From Dactylis glomerata (Eukaryota; Streptophyta; Magnoliopsida; Poales; Poaceae): a stretch of 64,000 nt of DNA. A program made the position numbers and the translations under genes. The stretch lies in NCBI GenBank assembly GCA_007115705.1, contig QXEO01000152.1:2585870-2649869 (forward strand), written 5' to 3'. This document shows positions 52,693 through 63,238 of the stretch, piece by piece (the first letter of the stretch is position 1; every line of letters starts with the position of its first letter). Under the pieces are notes generated by a model. That model was not told the origin of the DNA and ran no database searches. It saw only the letters and a program-made list of their open reading frames with translations.

Positions 52693-54250
52693 TCAGTGTT
52701 GAAGAGCTTTTTGAGCTGATACAAGTGCCGTGACAACGGTCTTAACCTCCTCGTGAGGAACCAATGGGTAGAACTTTCGCAGATGAGCTATGTTCCATGG
52801 GTTCCCCACCGGCACACCTTCTGCGGTCTCCAGCCGTGCCGAGCCTGGCCTGGCGATGTGCGTCACCTTGAAGGGGCCTTCCCACATTGGAGACAGCTTG
52901 TGCAGGCCCTCGCGAGAGAGTATTCTCCTCAGCACCAGGTTGCCGACCTCCAGAGTCCTTGCCCAAACATGGCGGCTGTGATAGCGGCGTAGTCCTTGTT
53001 GTTACCTCGCAACGCGGAGCATGGCTTGGCACCGAGCTTCTTCGAGCTGGAGGAGGCGATCCTTGATGAGGTCCTCTTGGCGAATTTCGTTGAAGGCAAG
53101 CACTCTTGGCGACCCGAACTTGACGTCGGTGGGAAGAACAGCCTTCGCCCCATAGACTAGGAAGAAAGGAGTCTCTCTAGTGGGTTTGGTGGCGGTAGTC
53201 CTGATGGACCACAAGATGGATTGGAGGTTGTCTAACCATTTTTTGCCGCAGGCCTCGAGCTTGGTGTTGAAGCTTCTTGTCTTGAGTCCTTTAAGGACTT
53301 CGGTGTTGGCGCGCTTGGCTTGGCCATTGCTCCTGGGGTAGGCGACTGAGGCGAAGCAGATCTTGATGCCGGCCGATGAGAAGTACTCCCGGAATAGCCC
53401 GCTGGTGAACTGGCTGCCGTTGTCGGTGATGATGCGGCCAGGCACACCAAAGCGGCAGACCAGCCCATGAATGAACTTGACTGCGGACCTGGCCGGGATT
53501 GTGCACACCGGTTCCACCTCCACCCACTTGGTAAACTTGTCGATGGCGACGTAGAGGTAGCGGTAGCCCCCTTGCGCTCTGGAAAATGGACCGAGGATGT
53601 CCAATCCCCATACTGCAAAGGGCCAAGTGAGTGGAATGGTTTGCAACTCCTGCGCCGGCTGATGAATCTGCTTGGCATGGAATTGGCTCGCTTTGCACTT
53701 TTTGACCATCTCTGTCGCATCCCAGAGCACTGAAGGCCAGTAGAAGCCGCTTCGATATGCCTTTGCGGCAAGAGTTGAAACAGAAGCATGATGCCCACAT
53801 TCGCCGGCGTGGATGTCCCTGAGAAGCTCTTGGCCTTGGTGAGTAGATATGCACTTCAGAGCAACGCCGTTTGGGCGACGCCGGTACAAGTCACCATCTT
53901 TGACGCAGTAGCCTGAGGCTTGACACACTATCCTCTCGGCCTCTGACTCATCTTCGGGAAGCCTGCTGCTGACGAGGAAGGCCTTGAGCTCCAGGATCCA
54001 ATCCACTCCCTCTTTCCGTGCCAATGCCAGGAGGACCGCAATCCGGAGCCCCCTGCTCCGGTGGCGGTGGCAGGGCAGGCGGAGGGTCAGACCCAAACGA
54101 TGACGGAGAGGTGGACGGTTTGAAGAGTCGCTCCATGAAGACGCCGGTAGGTTGTGCCAGGCGATGCGAGGCACGCTTGGTGATTTCGTCCGCCTCCACA
54201 TTTTCTTCCCTTGGGATGTGCTTCAGCTCCAAGCCTTGGAAGCGTTTTTC
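52693..54250 (-). pseudogene. Element J integrase
   Basis: C-domain at the low-coordinate end: LHKLSPMWEGPFKVTHIARPG and WNIAHLRKFYP, with stops near 52740. Core and zinc domain lie in an open frame 54201-53002: LLRDIHAGECGHHASVSTLA; the zinc CxxC is damaged (CKASQ, first Cys kept, second Ser). Catalytic Asp in VWGLDILGPF and in IITDNGSQFTSG are kept, but the Glu is Lys (SNGQAKRANTE, about 53330), so it should be inactive. Frameshifts near 54190 (linker) and 52995-53005 split it from its neighbours. Confidence 0.85.
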
Positions 54251-55028
54251 CATCTTTTGATGCTCCTCGAGATAAGCCGCCATGTGCTCATCCTTTGGAG
54301 TGTAGCTCTAGTTAGAGAAGTTCACTACCAACTGTGAATCTCCCTTGACGACGAGGCACTTGATACCCAAAGCGTTCGCTGCCCTTAGGCCAGCGAGTAG
54401 TCCTTCATACTCCGCGATGTTGTTGGAGACCTTGTGCTCAGGCTTAAAGCAGAGCTGAATGGCGTAGAAGAGCTTGTCTCCAGAGGGAGAGGTAAGGATA
54501 GCACCAGCTCCCGTGCCGGGGAGGTTGAAGGTGCCGTCGAAGTGCATGACCCAGAGGCCTGGGGCCTCCTCTCCTGGGAGCGTTGACTCCACCTCTAGAG
54601 GCTCGTCGGCGAATGGATCAGTCCACTCGGCAGTGAACTCAGCCAAAGCCTTGCTCTTGATTACCTTAGTAGTTTCGAAGGAGATCTCGAAGGGTTGAAG
54701 CTCCACGGCCCATTCCGCCACCCGCCCGGTGACATTGGGATTGCGTAGAATGGTCTCCAGGGGACGATCAGTAACCACCTTTATCGGGTGACCCTGGAAG
54801 TAATGATGTAGCTTCCTTGAAGCGATGAGCAGGGTGTAGAGCAGCTTTTGCTGCATGGTATAACGCTCCCGCGCATCGCGTAGCACCGTGCTGACGAAGT
54901 ACACGGGCTTCTGCACCTTGGTGATGCCCTTAGGAGTTTTCTCCTTGAGAGCTTCAGGAGAGTCGCTCTGAGGGAGCGGCTCGGTTGGCGAAGCTGCAGC
55001 GGGCGGCCCCTCTTGAGGGACAGAAGGG
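54251..55028 (-). pseudogene. Element J RNase H and second (archaeal-type) RNase H
   Basis: Long open frame 54916-54308: PVYFVSTVLRDARERYTMQQ, GHPIKVVTDRPLETILRNP, then the second domain LWVMHFDGTFNLPGTGAGA, EHKVSNNIAEYEGLLAGLRA, KGDSQLVVNFSN, with a stop (SN*SYTPKDEH) at about 54306. The best copy in the window for showing that both RNase H domains lie in one polyprotein frame (Tat-lineage trait). Confidence 0.85.
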
Positions 55029-56176
55029 ATTTATGCCTCTACCTCACGAGGAGCCCCCGAGCAGGGAGGATCAACTTCCTCTTTGGCGATTACCTTGGCG
55101 TCTCGTTCCGTGACGAGGACAGTGCTTGCTGTTCTCGGAGTTGCTGCAATGTAGAGTAGCAAGGGCTCGCGGAATGTCGGGGCAACCATGATCGGCGGGC
55201 TTGTGAGGTACCTCTTCAACTCAGTGAAAGCCTTGTCGGCTTCCGGAGTCCACTCGAACTTCCCAGTGCGCTTCATGAGCTTGAAGAAGGGCAAGGCCTT
55301 CTCTCCGCTCCTCGCGATGAAGCGCCCCAGGGCTACCATGCATCCCGCGAGGCGCTGCATTTCCTTGAGATTGTGCGGGGGACGCATTTCTTCGATGGCC
55401 TTGACTTTGTCAGGGTTCGCCTCTATCCCACGATGAGACACGAGGAACCCCAACAACTTTCCCGACGGTACACCGAAGGCACACTTGGCGGGGTTGAGCT
55501 TGATGTTTACCTTTCTCAGGTTGACGAATGTTTCCTCCAGATCTTCGATGAAGGTGTGACTCTCGCGAGTCTTGACGACAATGTCGTCGACGTAGGCTTC
55601 CGCATTCCTTCCCATCTGAGCCCCCAGGGCCTTACGCATGAGCCTTTGGAAGGTGGCTCCTGCGTTCTTCAGGCCGAAGGGCATACAGACGTAGCAGTAC
55701 ACACCACACGGCGTGATGAAGGCGGTCTTCTCTTCATCCTCCTTTGCCATCTTGATCTGATGATAACCGGAGAAGGCATCCAAGAAGCAAAGGACGTCAC
55801 AACCGGCGGTGGAGTCGACGATTTGATCTATCCTTGGGAGCGGATAGGGGTCCTTGGGACAGGCCTTGTTGAGACTTGTGAAGTCCACGCAGAGGCGCCC
55901 ACTTCCATTAGACTTTGGGACGACCACCGGATTGGCAATCCAGGTAGGGTGGGCCACCTCGCGTATCAGCTTGGCCTTCTTCAGCTTCTCTATCTCTTGA
56001 ACGATGAAGTCTTGCTTCTCCTGCGCTTGCTTCCTAGTCTTCTGCTTCACGCAGTGTGCCTGAGGGCACACGGCTAAGTGGTGCTCAATCACCTCCCTGG
56101 GAACGCCGGGCATATCTGACGGGGTCCAAGCGAACATGTCAGAGTTTGCTCACAGGAAGGTGATGAGCGTGCTTTC
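55029..56176 (-). pseudogene. Element J reverse transcriptase
   Basis: Open from 56137 to 55031 (368 codons). The short stretch between the shared stop (56177-56179) and 56137 has one more stop (TFL*ANSDM). Motifs: GSGRLCVDFTSLNKACPKD, CFLDAFSGYHQIKM, MPFGLKNAGATFQRLM, catalytic AYVDDIVVKTRES intact (about 55585-55550), thumb VSHRGIEANPDKVKAIEEM. A stop at 55028-55030 falls in the linker to RNase H. Confidence 0.85.
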
Positions 56177-57130
56177 CTATTTGGGAGAAAGCCCTGCCCC
56201 AATGGTGATGAAGTTTTCGCAGCCCCCAGCTTGGAGCGGGACCTTCTTTGTTGCAGAGCGCTCTTGGGTGAACTGGGGCCTCCTCCCTAAGGGTACCGCA
56301 GCTTCCCCAATGCTCATGTTCAGCATCGGATGGACCAGGTACTCGCTTGGAGTAGGCGATGCAGAGGCGGCGAACTTCTTTCCTGTCAAACCCGGCAGGT
56401 GGGGCTCGAGAGAGGCCTTCTTATCTGCAGCCCACTCTTGGGATATGAGCTGCTTCTTTCTCGTGAGGTCGCCGAAGTGCTCCAGTAGATCTTCGTCGGC
56501 GGGGAACATGGCGGCGGCCTCACGGTAAACATGCTCCATAGATCGGAGAGCATCCTTCTCATTGCAGCGCACGGTGATCGTGCCATTGGCGCCCGGAATC
56601 TTGAGGACGTTGAAGCCATGGTGCGTTGCCGCCATGAACCTTACCAAGGCTGGGTAGCCCAGGATGGCATTGTACGGCAGCGCGATGTAGGCGATGTCAA
56701 AGTCGAGGCTTTATGTCTTGTAGTTGTCCCGGGTGCCGAAGGTGACGGGTAGGCGTACCTGCCCAATTGGCGTTATAGACCCTTCGGTTACCCTGAAGAA
56801 TGGCCGGGTTGGCATGAGCCGATGGCACGGCACCGACATCTTCTCGAAGACCTCAACTGAGATGATGTTGAGGCCCACCCCTCCGTCGATAAGAGTACGA
56901 TTGATGGCGATGTTATTGATGGTTGGCATGCACAAGAGGGGAATTGTGCCAATACCCTTAGTGGAGGCCAGATGGTCCTCCTCATCGAAGCTGATCTTGC
57001 TGGTTGACCACTTCATTAAGCGGTTGCCGACGTTGGGCTGCGCCGCCGCGATTTCTCGCGACAACTGCTTGAAGTGGCGATTAGGTAAAGGAGCTTGAGC
57101 TCCACCCAGGAGGCAAGCGGCGAAGCCCCG
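56177..57130 (-). pseudogene. Element J aspartic protease
   Basis: Frame open from about 57150 with one stop near 56712 (NYKT*SLDFD). Active site LIDGGVGLNIIS (about 56895-56860), then LPYNAILGYPALVRFMAATHH (about 56690-56625), tail SEYLVHPMLNMSIGEAAVPL, ending GAGLSPK and TAG at 56177-56179. It is in the -1 frame relative to gag; the switch coincides with the five-G run at about 57143-57147, as in D. Confidence 0.8.
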
Positions 57131-58689
57131 CGGCTCTTGATAGCCCCCTGGTTCTCTTCACGATGATCATTCGCTGGTGGAGGCAGCGACAGCGGCTCGG
57201 AATCTGCGTGAGACAGACTATCGCGGCGGAGACCCTCATCTCGGTCATCATTGCGGCGATCGCCCCGGGATCCGCCCTTGCCGTTGCTACGGCTCCTCCC
57301 ACGGCGCTTGGAGATACCATTTTCTTCATGAAACTTCCGGACAATCCAACAATCGTCGGTATTGTGGGTGTCCTTTTTATGGAGAATGCAGTAGCGATGA
57401 CGTCGTCCCTTATCGCGCTCGGAGCGGTCCCTGCGGCGTTGTTTATGCTCGGGCTCTGCCGCGAGGACGGCAGCTTCCTTGCGCTTGGGGTCCTTGGACT
57501 TCGGCTTTGGGGGAAGCGCCTCCGGCAGATTGTGCACGAAGAGCCTCCCCTCCTCGGCCTTGGCGCAGCGGTCGGCGATCTCGAAGAGCCTGACGACGGA
57601 AGTCAACTCATCGTTCACGGACAGCTTCTCCCTCATCTTGATGTCGGAGACACCCGTGGAGAACGCGGAGATGACCTCCTCGTTGGAGATCCTGGCAATC
57701 TTGTTCCTCATCTGGCTGAAGCACTGGATGTACTGACAGAGCGTCTCGCCCTTGTACTGGCGCACCGCCTTAAGATCGTTCTTGGTGGCGGGGCGCTCGT
57801 ACGTGGGCATGAAGTTGGCGACAAACTGACGGCACAAGTCCTTCCATGAGGTCATAGATTCGTGAGGAAGATTCATGAGCCAAGTTTGAGGAGCATCTTT
57901 GAGAGCCATTGGGAACCAATTGGCAATCGCACGCTGATCCCCATGCATGGCCTGGACGGCGACGATATAGAGCTGGAGGAATTCGACGGGGTTTGTAGTC
58001 CCGTCGTAACGCGCGCCGATGTCCAGCTTGAACTTGTCAGGCCAGACCACGTAGCATTGCTGGCGAGTGAGGGCAAGGCACCCGGGGTTGTATATGGGCT
58101 CCCCGGGGGTCTTGACGTTCTTGCCAGCTTCACGGATGTCGTCGATGGTGCGGTCATGATTTTCACGGCGGCGCTCAAGGGAGACGCATGCGTCTTCCAG
58201 AGCGCGTTGGACGATTTGACAGCTGGGCTCCCCGCGCGGCAAGGATGCGGCGTGGGAAGCCACTTTCTTGGCCTTGGCGGCCTTCCCATCTCCCGCGCCC
58301 GGGGCGCGGTGCCCCACCGCCGGATCTGGTTCTCTCGCGCCCTGGGCTCCTCCCTGGGCTGGGTCTTCATTGGTGATGGCGACGAGCTCGGCGATTCTAG
58401 GGCGCCACCCCTCACGCCCGTCGTCAGCGAGCTAATAGCGTAGAAGCTCCTGCGCCAAGGCGAGAGCCTGCGCAGGAGACATCTGACTCCCAGAACGAGC
58501 GCGAGAAGTGGTGGTGGCGGTGAAGGAGAGCGAAGGCTCTGTACGCCCAGACGGGAGGTAGGAGGACTCCAGATCTTCCTCCTCCTCTTCCCCGACCGAG
58601 GCTTCACGACGACGGAAGATGGGCTCGGTCTATCCCCGGATAGCGTTACGGCGGTGAAGACGCTCAAATCTTGCGTTGGCATCGGCCAT
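57131..58689 (-). pseudogene. Element J gag
   Basis: Start ATG at 58689 (MADANARFERLHRRNAIRG). Two in-frame stops: about 58634 (RG*TEPIF, where A reads CAG/Gln) and about 58435 (LRY*LADDG). From 58317 the frame is open through the capsid core (CYVVWPDKFKLDIGARYDGT, WFPMALKDAPQTWLMNLP, QFVANFMPTYERPATKN) and zinc knuckle YCILHKKDTHNTDDCW (C-x2-H-x4-H-x4-C, about 57395-57350), ending in an Arg/Gly/Asp-rich basic tail. Confidence 0.85.
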
Positions 58690-58723
58690 GTCAAAGCAAA
58701 TCTGAAAGAAAACACACTACAGC

Positions 58724-58741
58724 CCCCTACCTGGCGCGCCA
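58724..58741 (-). other. Primer-binding site of element J
   Basis: Minus strand TGGCGCGCCAGGTAGGGG, two bases from the 5' LTR. Confidence 0.8.
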
Positions 58742-58743
58742 AA

Positions 58744-59651
58744 TGTCGATGGATTTCGTGTCGCGAGAACATGGGGTACCACGCGACGGACCCAAAGATT
58801 CGAATGCAGGGGGCTGAACATGTGAGATCTTGGATCGCAACGAAACACGGTGACGGAAGCCTCGAGTCGCCGAACGCACTACCCACTGCAGAGAGGGACG
58901 CCGAGCTTTACCCAGGTTCAGGGCCCTTGTGGTGAGGTAACACCCCTACTTCCTGCCTTCTTGTATTACGACGCGATACCTCGCGAGGAGTATAAGGTCT
59001 TGGTTACAAAGCTCTAACTGGCCAGAGGTTGAAGAACCTGCGTGCCCAGCTAGCAGCCCGAAGAAGATGAAGATTCGATCCCCTCTAAGGGGTGGCCTTC
59101 CCTCCTTTTATAGCGCCAAGGTCCTCCTTCCCCTTATCTTCTTGGGGAAGGGGTTGCCACACACGGCCAAGGAGGGAGGACAGCTGTAGACTATATTCTT
59201 CCGTGGACGTAGTCTTCGTAGAGTAGTGGCGCCGGTCCACCGGAGTGGGTGGAGGAAGCTGACGTCTTCCTCTGGCACCCTGCACCGTCCACGCTATTTT
59301 TAGGGGGTGGCCAACAACCACTGTGCCGCTTTATGCAGGCACGGCAAAAGTTGCTCTCCTCCCTGTCGGGGGTAGCGTGGGCGGTACGCGGTCTTCTGTT
59401 CTTTATCTTCTTGCTCTGCACGCAAACGTGCTGAGCTGACATGGACGTGGTTCCTCCCCTCACCAGCGGGAGCTCGTGAGGAGGTCTTCTAGTCCTTAGC
59501 AGCTTTAGTCGTCGTTCTCCTCATGAGGCGGCTCCCCATGAGGGTCTTCTCCAAAAGCTTCGGTTGTGGTTGCACCCTGGGCCAAAGCTGGGCCGTTGAA
59601 GAGGCCCAGGAGCAGGTGGACTGGGATACCCCGGTATCCAGAATGCCGACA
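58744..59651 (-). repeat. 5' LTR of element J
   Basis: 908 bp; minus strand TGTCGGCATTCTGGATACC at 59651 to ...CATCGACA at 58744. TATA box at 59104-59113. Confidence 0.92.
59104..59113 (-). promoter_or_regulatory. TATA box in the 5' LTR of J
   Basis: CTATAAAAGG on the minus strand. Confidence 0.75.
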
Positions 59652-59656
59652 CATGC
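59652..59656 (+). repeat. Target-site duplication of J, right copy
   Basis: CATGC. Confidence 0.9.
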
Positions 59657-61701
59657 CGGCTACCAGCCGGTGAAACTGTGCCAGCACCAGAAACTAATGA
59701 AAGAGTGGTCTTCATCGCCCAATTTGAACAAGGCTTCGCTCTCCCGGTCATCGACTTCTTCCGGGACTTTCTAGACTACTACAACTTGCAGTACCACCAT
59801 CTGCCGGCAAACGCCGTGATGACACTGTCGGCCTTTGCTACTTTCTGCGAGGGATATGCCAGCATCGAACCGTTCGTCAAAAGCTGGTCGAAATACTTCC
59901 AACTCCGGAGACAGAGTGCCCAGGAGCCAAGGGATAAGAATGCCCCACCAGAGACAGCCAAAGAGAAAAAGGACAGGTCCATGACTTAATGTGGTGCCGC
60001 CACTATCATGTCCCTGAAGGTCTCCGACTTTCCTAAGAATGAGCTGGTGGAGTCCTGCAAGAAATGGCAGAGGACCTTCTTCTACGTGAAGAACACTACT
60101 GATGTATATCTAATCAACCTGTCGGAGTACGTCAACGTCCCGCTAGTAGAGATGAAGAATTGTACATTTAACCCGAAGAGCACGCTGCCCACTGTCAACG
60201 TGCTCCACCGGGTTATGAGAGAACTGACTGTCGACGGCTTAATGCCAGAAGACATCATCGCTTGCTTCATTAGCCGGTGGGTTTCTCCCTTCAGCGGCGG
60301 ACACACAAAATCTGCCAAATGAGCAAGGCGATGGACCCTACCCAGCATTCTACACATGAACTGACCCCCGCCGTCATTCTTCAGCAGGTAAAGGATATCT
60401 GTGAGACCATGCAAACAGTGTTTGCGTGGGGATTAGTGACCTATAGCCGGGCACGCCCAACACCGACAGTAAGCTACTTAGCGCTGGTCGACACTTTCCT
60501 TTAAATGTCGACATATCTATTTAGCCAGCATACCTTATATGTCAGCCAGTGTCATTGCCGCACTGATCTCTAACATACATTGTTTTTCCTTTGCGGAAAT
60601 TCAGCTTCTAGGACCAGGAGAACTCCAGGATTCAGATAGGCCCAAACTACACTGTCCCGGATACCGAAGATCCGGAGCATGAGGATAAGATGCCAAAGAA
60701 CACCCACGCCGGCTCTGTCGCGGGTAAAACTTCCTCCTGACACTCCATTCAAGATTGGAGTGATGATGATTCTAATGGTGGCTGTCGCATGCTCCTCGAC
60801 TCGACTCCACTTGCTTATGCTTTCCTTGCCGTGCCATCACTAGGTATCCCGAATGAAGACGTAGTTAATGCTACACCTCTGAACCAGGGACCTCCTCCCG
60901 GCACATGTGCCGGCAGGAAACGGGGAGTCCGGCCTCAGGCGGAACCCGTTGACAAGTCCAAGAGGCAAAAAGTCGGCATGCCACTCCCCAAGAAACAAAG
61001 GCCTGTTGCCTCGGGGTAACTTTTTTCTTCCTTAGTCATTTCTTGTTTCTCTCTATCTTTATTTCTAACTTACTTTTCTTCCTCAGGGCTCCTCTGGTTC
61101 CAGTACATGCTTCCAGTTTTAGTGCCACGCCCCATGCTGAGAAGTCGGCGTCTCCTCCACGCCCCGACATACCGGTGATGAGTCCGGTTTCATCTCTGGC
61201 CCATGCATCTTTGCCTGCGACCAACGAGACTGCTACTCCAGCGAGGAACAACCCTCCACTGGATCATACCACTTCTGCCCCTATGTCGACATGGACACGG
61301 GGGACGACCAGGATGCCCTAGACCCCGGCGCTGACATCAGTGGCGCCGGAACTAAAGACAATGCCGGCACAAGCAACAAGAGTGCCGACACTGACAAGGA
61401 GAAAGCTCCGGAGCAGCCGGAAACTCAGAATTCCCCAGAACAATCAGCTCTAGAAGTGACGGCTCCACCCCCGGAATGTACTACCTCAGTTGCGCCAGAG
61501 CAGCTGACATCTCAGGCACCGGAGAAAACTGCTCCTCCTCCGGCCAAGAACACTACTCCTCCTCCAACAAAGACACCTGCGCCGACACCTCCAAGAACTA
61601 CACCGCCACCTCAGACTCAAGTTGCCAAGACAAAAGGCAACCAAAGTTATCAAGGGTAAAGTGCTCCTCCCTCTTCTATCACAGCCTTAGCACTGCATAC
61701 C
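59657..61701 (+). pseudogene. Element H antisense gene (aORF), PF04195-type, part right of J
   Basis: Continues the frame broken by J: ERVVFIAQFEQGFALPVIDF, FRDFLDYYNLQYHHLPANAV, LSAFATFCEGYASIEPFVKS (the conserved helical core of PF04195 proteins). A TAA at 59987-59989 (SMT*CGAAT) is followed in the same frame by SLKVSDFPKNELVESCKKWQ and NVPLVEMKNCTFNPKS. A frameshift near 60285 leads to RRTHKICQMSKAMDPTQH. Later exons: about 60600-60740, 60789-61015 (basic: KRGVRPQ, KRQKVGMPLPKKQRP) and 61087-61655 (Pro/Thr/Glu-rich: TAPPPAKNTTPPPTKTPAP), with donor GTAAAG at 61656. Truncated by the LTR of element I at 61702. Compared with B and C it is a diverged member of the same gene type. Confidence 0.7.
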
Positions 61702-62652
61702 TGTCGGGGGGATGACCCCCGGTAGGGTCAAGAGACTAGAGAGACACAAGGTCTATGATTGACTTTATGCCGGGTTATCAAGGAAGGGCCTGGCCGGAAT
61801 ATAAGAGCATCGGCCAGGCCGGCATATAATGTGTATCCCGGCTGGTGTCTGGATATGCCGGCATAGCCGGAATACTGATATATGTGTGCCGGCATATACT
61901 CAGATATGCCGGCCTAACTATTTGGTGTGTTGTGCAGGAGCAGGGGAGGCCGGATTACCCGACCCTCGTAGGTCGTTGGTCCAGCATATAAGTCCTGGGT
62001 ATGGCCAACAGTCATATCCGGGATGCTTAAGTCAACCAAGGTGTCACATCCCTACAATCAAGGAAGAAAACATCCAAGCATGGTAGCAGAGTAAGATGGC
62101 AGGGTGCACAGTGGAGGTTACCTACCCTCACTGTGCACAAGTACGAGCTTACCGCACGGAGGTAAGGCCACAGTTCAAGAGGTACAAGGTACAGGGATAT
62201 GGCGTCCCATCGAGAGCAATCAGGGGCGAAGTCAAGGGTCTCTGCCATCGCCACCAGCTCCTGTTTGGAGTGTAGCCCTTGTCTTGTGGTCTTGTATGAC
62301 CGTTGTAACCCTGGCCACCACTATATAAGGTGGCATAGGGAGCCCTGGTAAAGGGTTGAACGTTGGCTGATAGTTGTTGGTTGGTCACTCTGTACTCTTA
62401 CACTTACCAGTTCATCTTCCTTCTCTAGCAGAGAGCTTGGAAGCACCATTGTGGTGTACTACATCGATCCATATATACAATCAGTAGAGCAGGAGTAGGG
62501 GTGTTATCTCCTTACGAGAGCCCCGAACCTGGGTAGATCAGTGTCTCTTTCTGTCGTGCTTTTTAGCTCGTTCCCCTCTCCCGAATCCTCCAGCATCTAG
62601 TCGGCCCCCATTTAAGCCATCCTATGGCATATGTTGTTTCACCACGACGACA
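61702..62652 (+). repeat. 5' LTR of element I
   Basis: 951 bp, TGTCGGGGGGATGACCCCCG to ...CACCACGACGACA. Rich in ATATGCCGGCATA-type palindromes (61850-61915). A CTATATAAGG TATA box lies near 62321-62331. It matches the start of the 47669-48330 LTR. Confidence 0.85.
62321..62331 (+). promoter_or_regulatory. TATA box in the LTR of I
   Basis: CTATATAAGG preceded by a GC-rich stretch; about 620 bases into the LTR. Confidence 0.6.
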
Positions 62653-62654
62653 TT

Positions 62655-62672
62655 TGGCGCCCACCGTGGGGC
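62655..62672 (+). other. Primer-binding site of element I
   Basis: TGGCGCCCACCGTGGGGC, two bases after the LTR; the same as in E. Confidence 0.8.
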
Positions 62673-62680
62673 AGATCGAT

Positions 62681-63238
62681 ATGCTGGGCGGAGTGTTCAT
62701 TCGGACGGGGTCTGTGATAGTAGCTTCGGGAGTGCGCGTGGTCTCTGGCCTCGTCCAGAGGCTAGGCTCGCTCAGTTTCCTCAGTGACAACGCCGGTTGT
62801 CTCGGTGGCCGGCCGTTCCCCAGGGATGGCCGGATTATGTCTTTCGGTTCCCACGAGGTGTACGTGGGAACTGAGAGAATTTGCAGGAAGGAGGTGCTGG
62901 TGGCGTCGGATCCTCCGTCACATCGGCTGGCTCACGCTGGGCGTAGCGCTCGCTCAGTAGAGTCGGCTGAGGTGATGATGGCCGGCACATCCATGCCGCC
63001 AGCGGAAGATGCCGACAAAGCAGCAGCGGCCGGAGCTTCTCCTCCGGAGGCGCCGAAGGTCAAGAGGTCGGCGCGTCCTCCGTTGGAGCGTGCGGAGAAC
63101 CTGGCCGACATTTCCGGTGTGCCGGCTAGGGGTGAGGTTCTTCTTCCCATCATCGACGGGGATCTTCTTCATCTGCTCAGGGGCTCGACATCAGCAACGC
63201 CTCCGAGCATAGCAGGTCTTCTTCAACTCCCGGGCTGA
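62681..63238 (+). CDS. Element I gag N-terminal frame
   Basis: ATG at 62681 (MLGGVFIRTGSVIVASG); an in-frame ATG further on gives MSFGSHEVYVGTERICRKEV. The segment HEVYVGTERICRKEVLVAS resembles the E gag start (DIHIFIGETDLTLAAETNF). Then an Ala/Pro/Glu-rich linker (PPAEDADKAAAAGASPPEA) and RPPLERAENLADISG. The frame ends at 63236 with a stop; no capsid core is in the window. The short frame may be exon-like or broken. No enzyme domain. Confidence 0.5.
   Translation: MLGGVFIRTGSVIVASGVRVVSGLVQRLGSLSFLSDNAGCLGGRPFPRDGRIMSFGSHEVYVGTERICRKEVLVASDPPSHRLAHAGRSARSVESAEVMMAGTSMPPAEDADKAAAAGASPPEAPKVKRSARPPLERAENLADISGVPARGEVLLPIIDGDLLHLLRGSTSATPPSIAGLLQLPG

Larger units (their letters stand above)
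49548..59651 (-). mobile_element. Element J: full-length family 1 retrotransposon with B3-like antisense gene
   Basis: 10,104 bp, two complete LTRs, CATGC duplication. Minus-strand order: 5' LTR, primer site, gag, protease, RT, RNase H, archaeal-type RNase H, integrase, spacer, antisense gene (plus strand), polypurine tract, 3' LTR. In the first ~430 aligned LTR bases I counted 15 differences, 13 of them transitions, so it is a fairly recent but decayed insertion. It lies in the aORF of H. Confidence 0.95.
48331..61701 (-). mobile_element. Element H: 3' internal part of a family 2 element, carrying an antisense gene and split by J
   Basis: Made of 48331-49547 and 59652-61701 (counting one copy of CATGC). 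Contains the polypurine-like site, ~1 kb of upstream sequence and the 5' two thirds of a PF04195-type gene on the plus strand, i.e. antisense to the element, then is cut by the LTR of element I at 61702. Confidence 0.65.
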
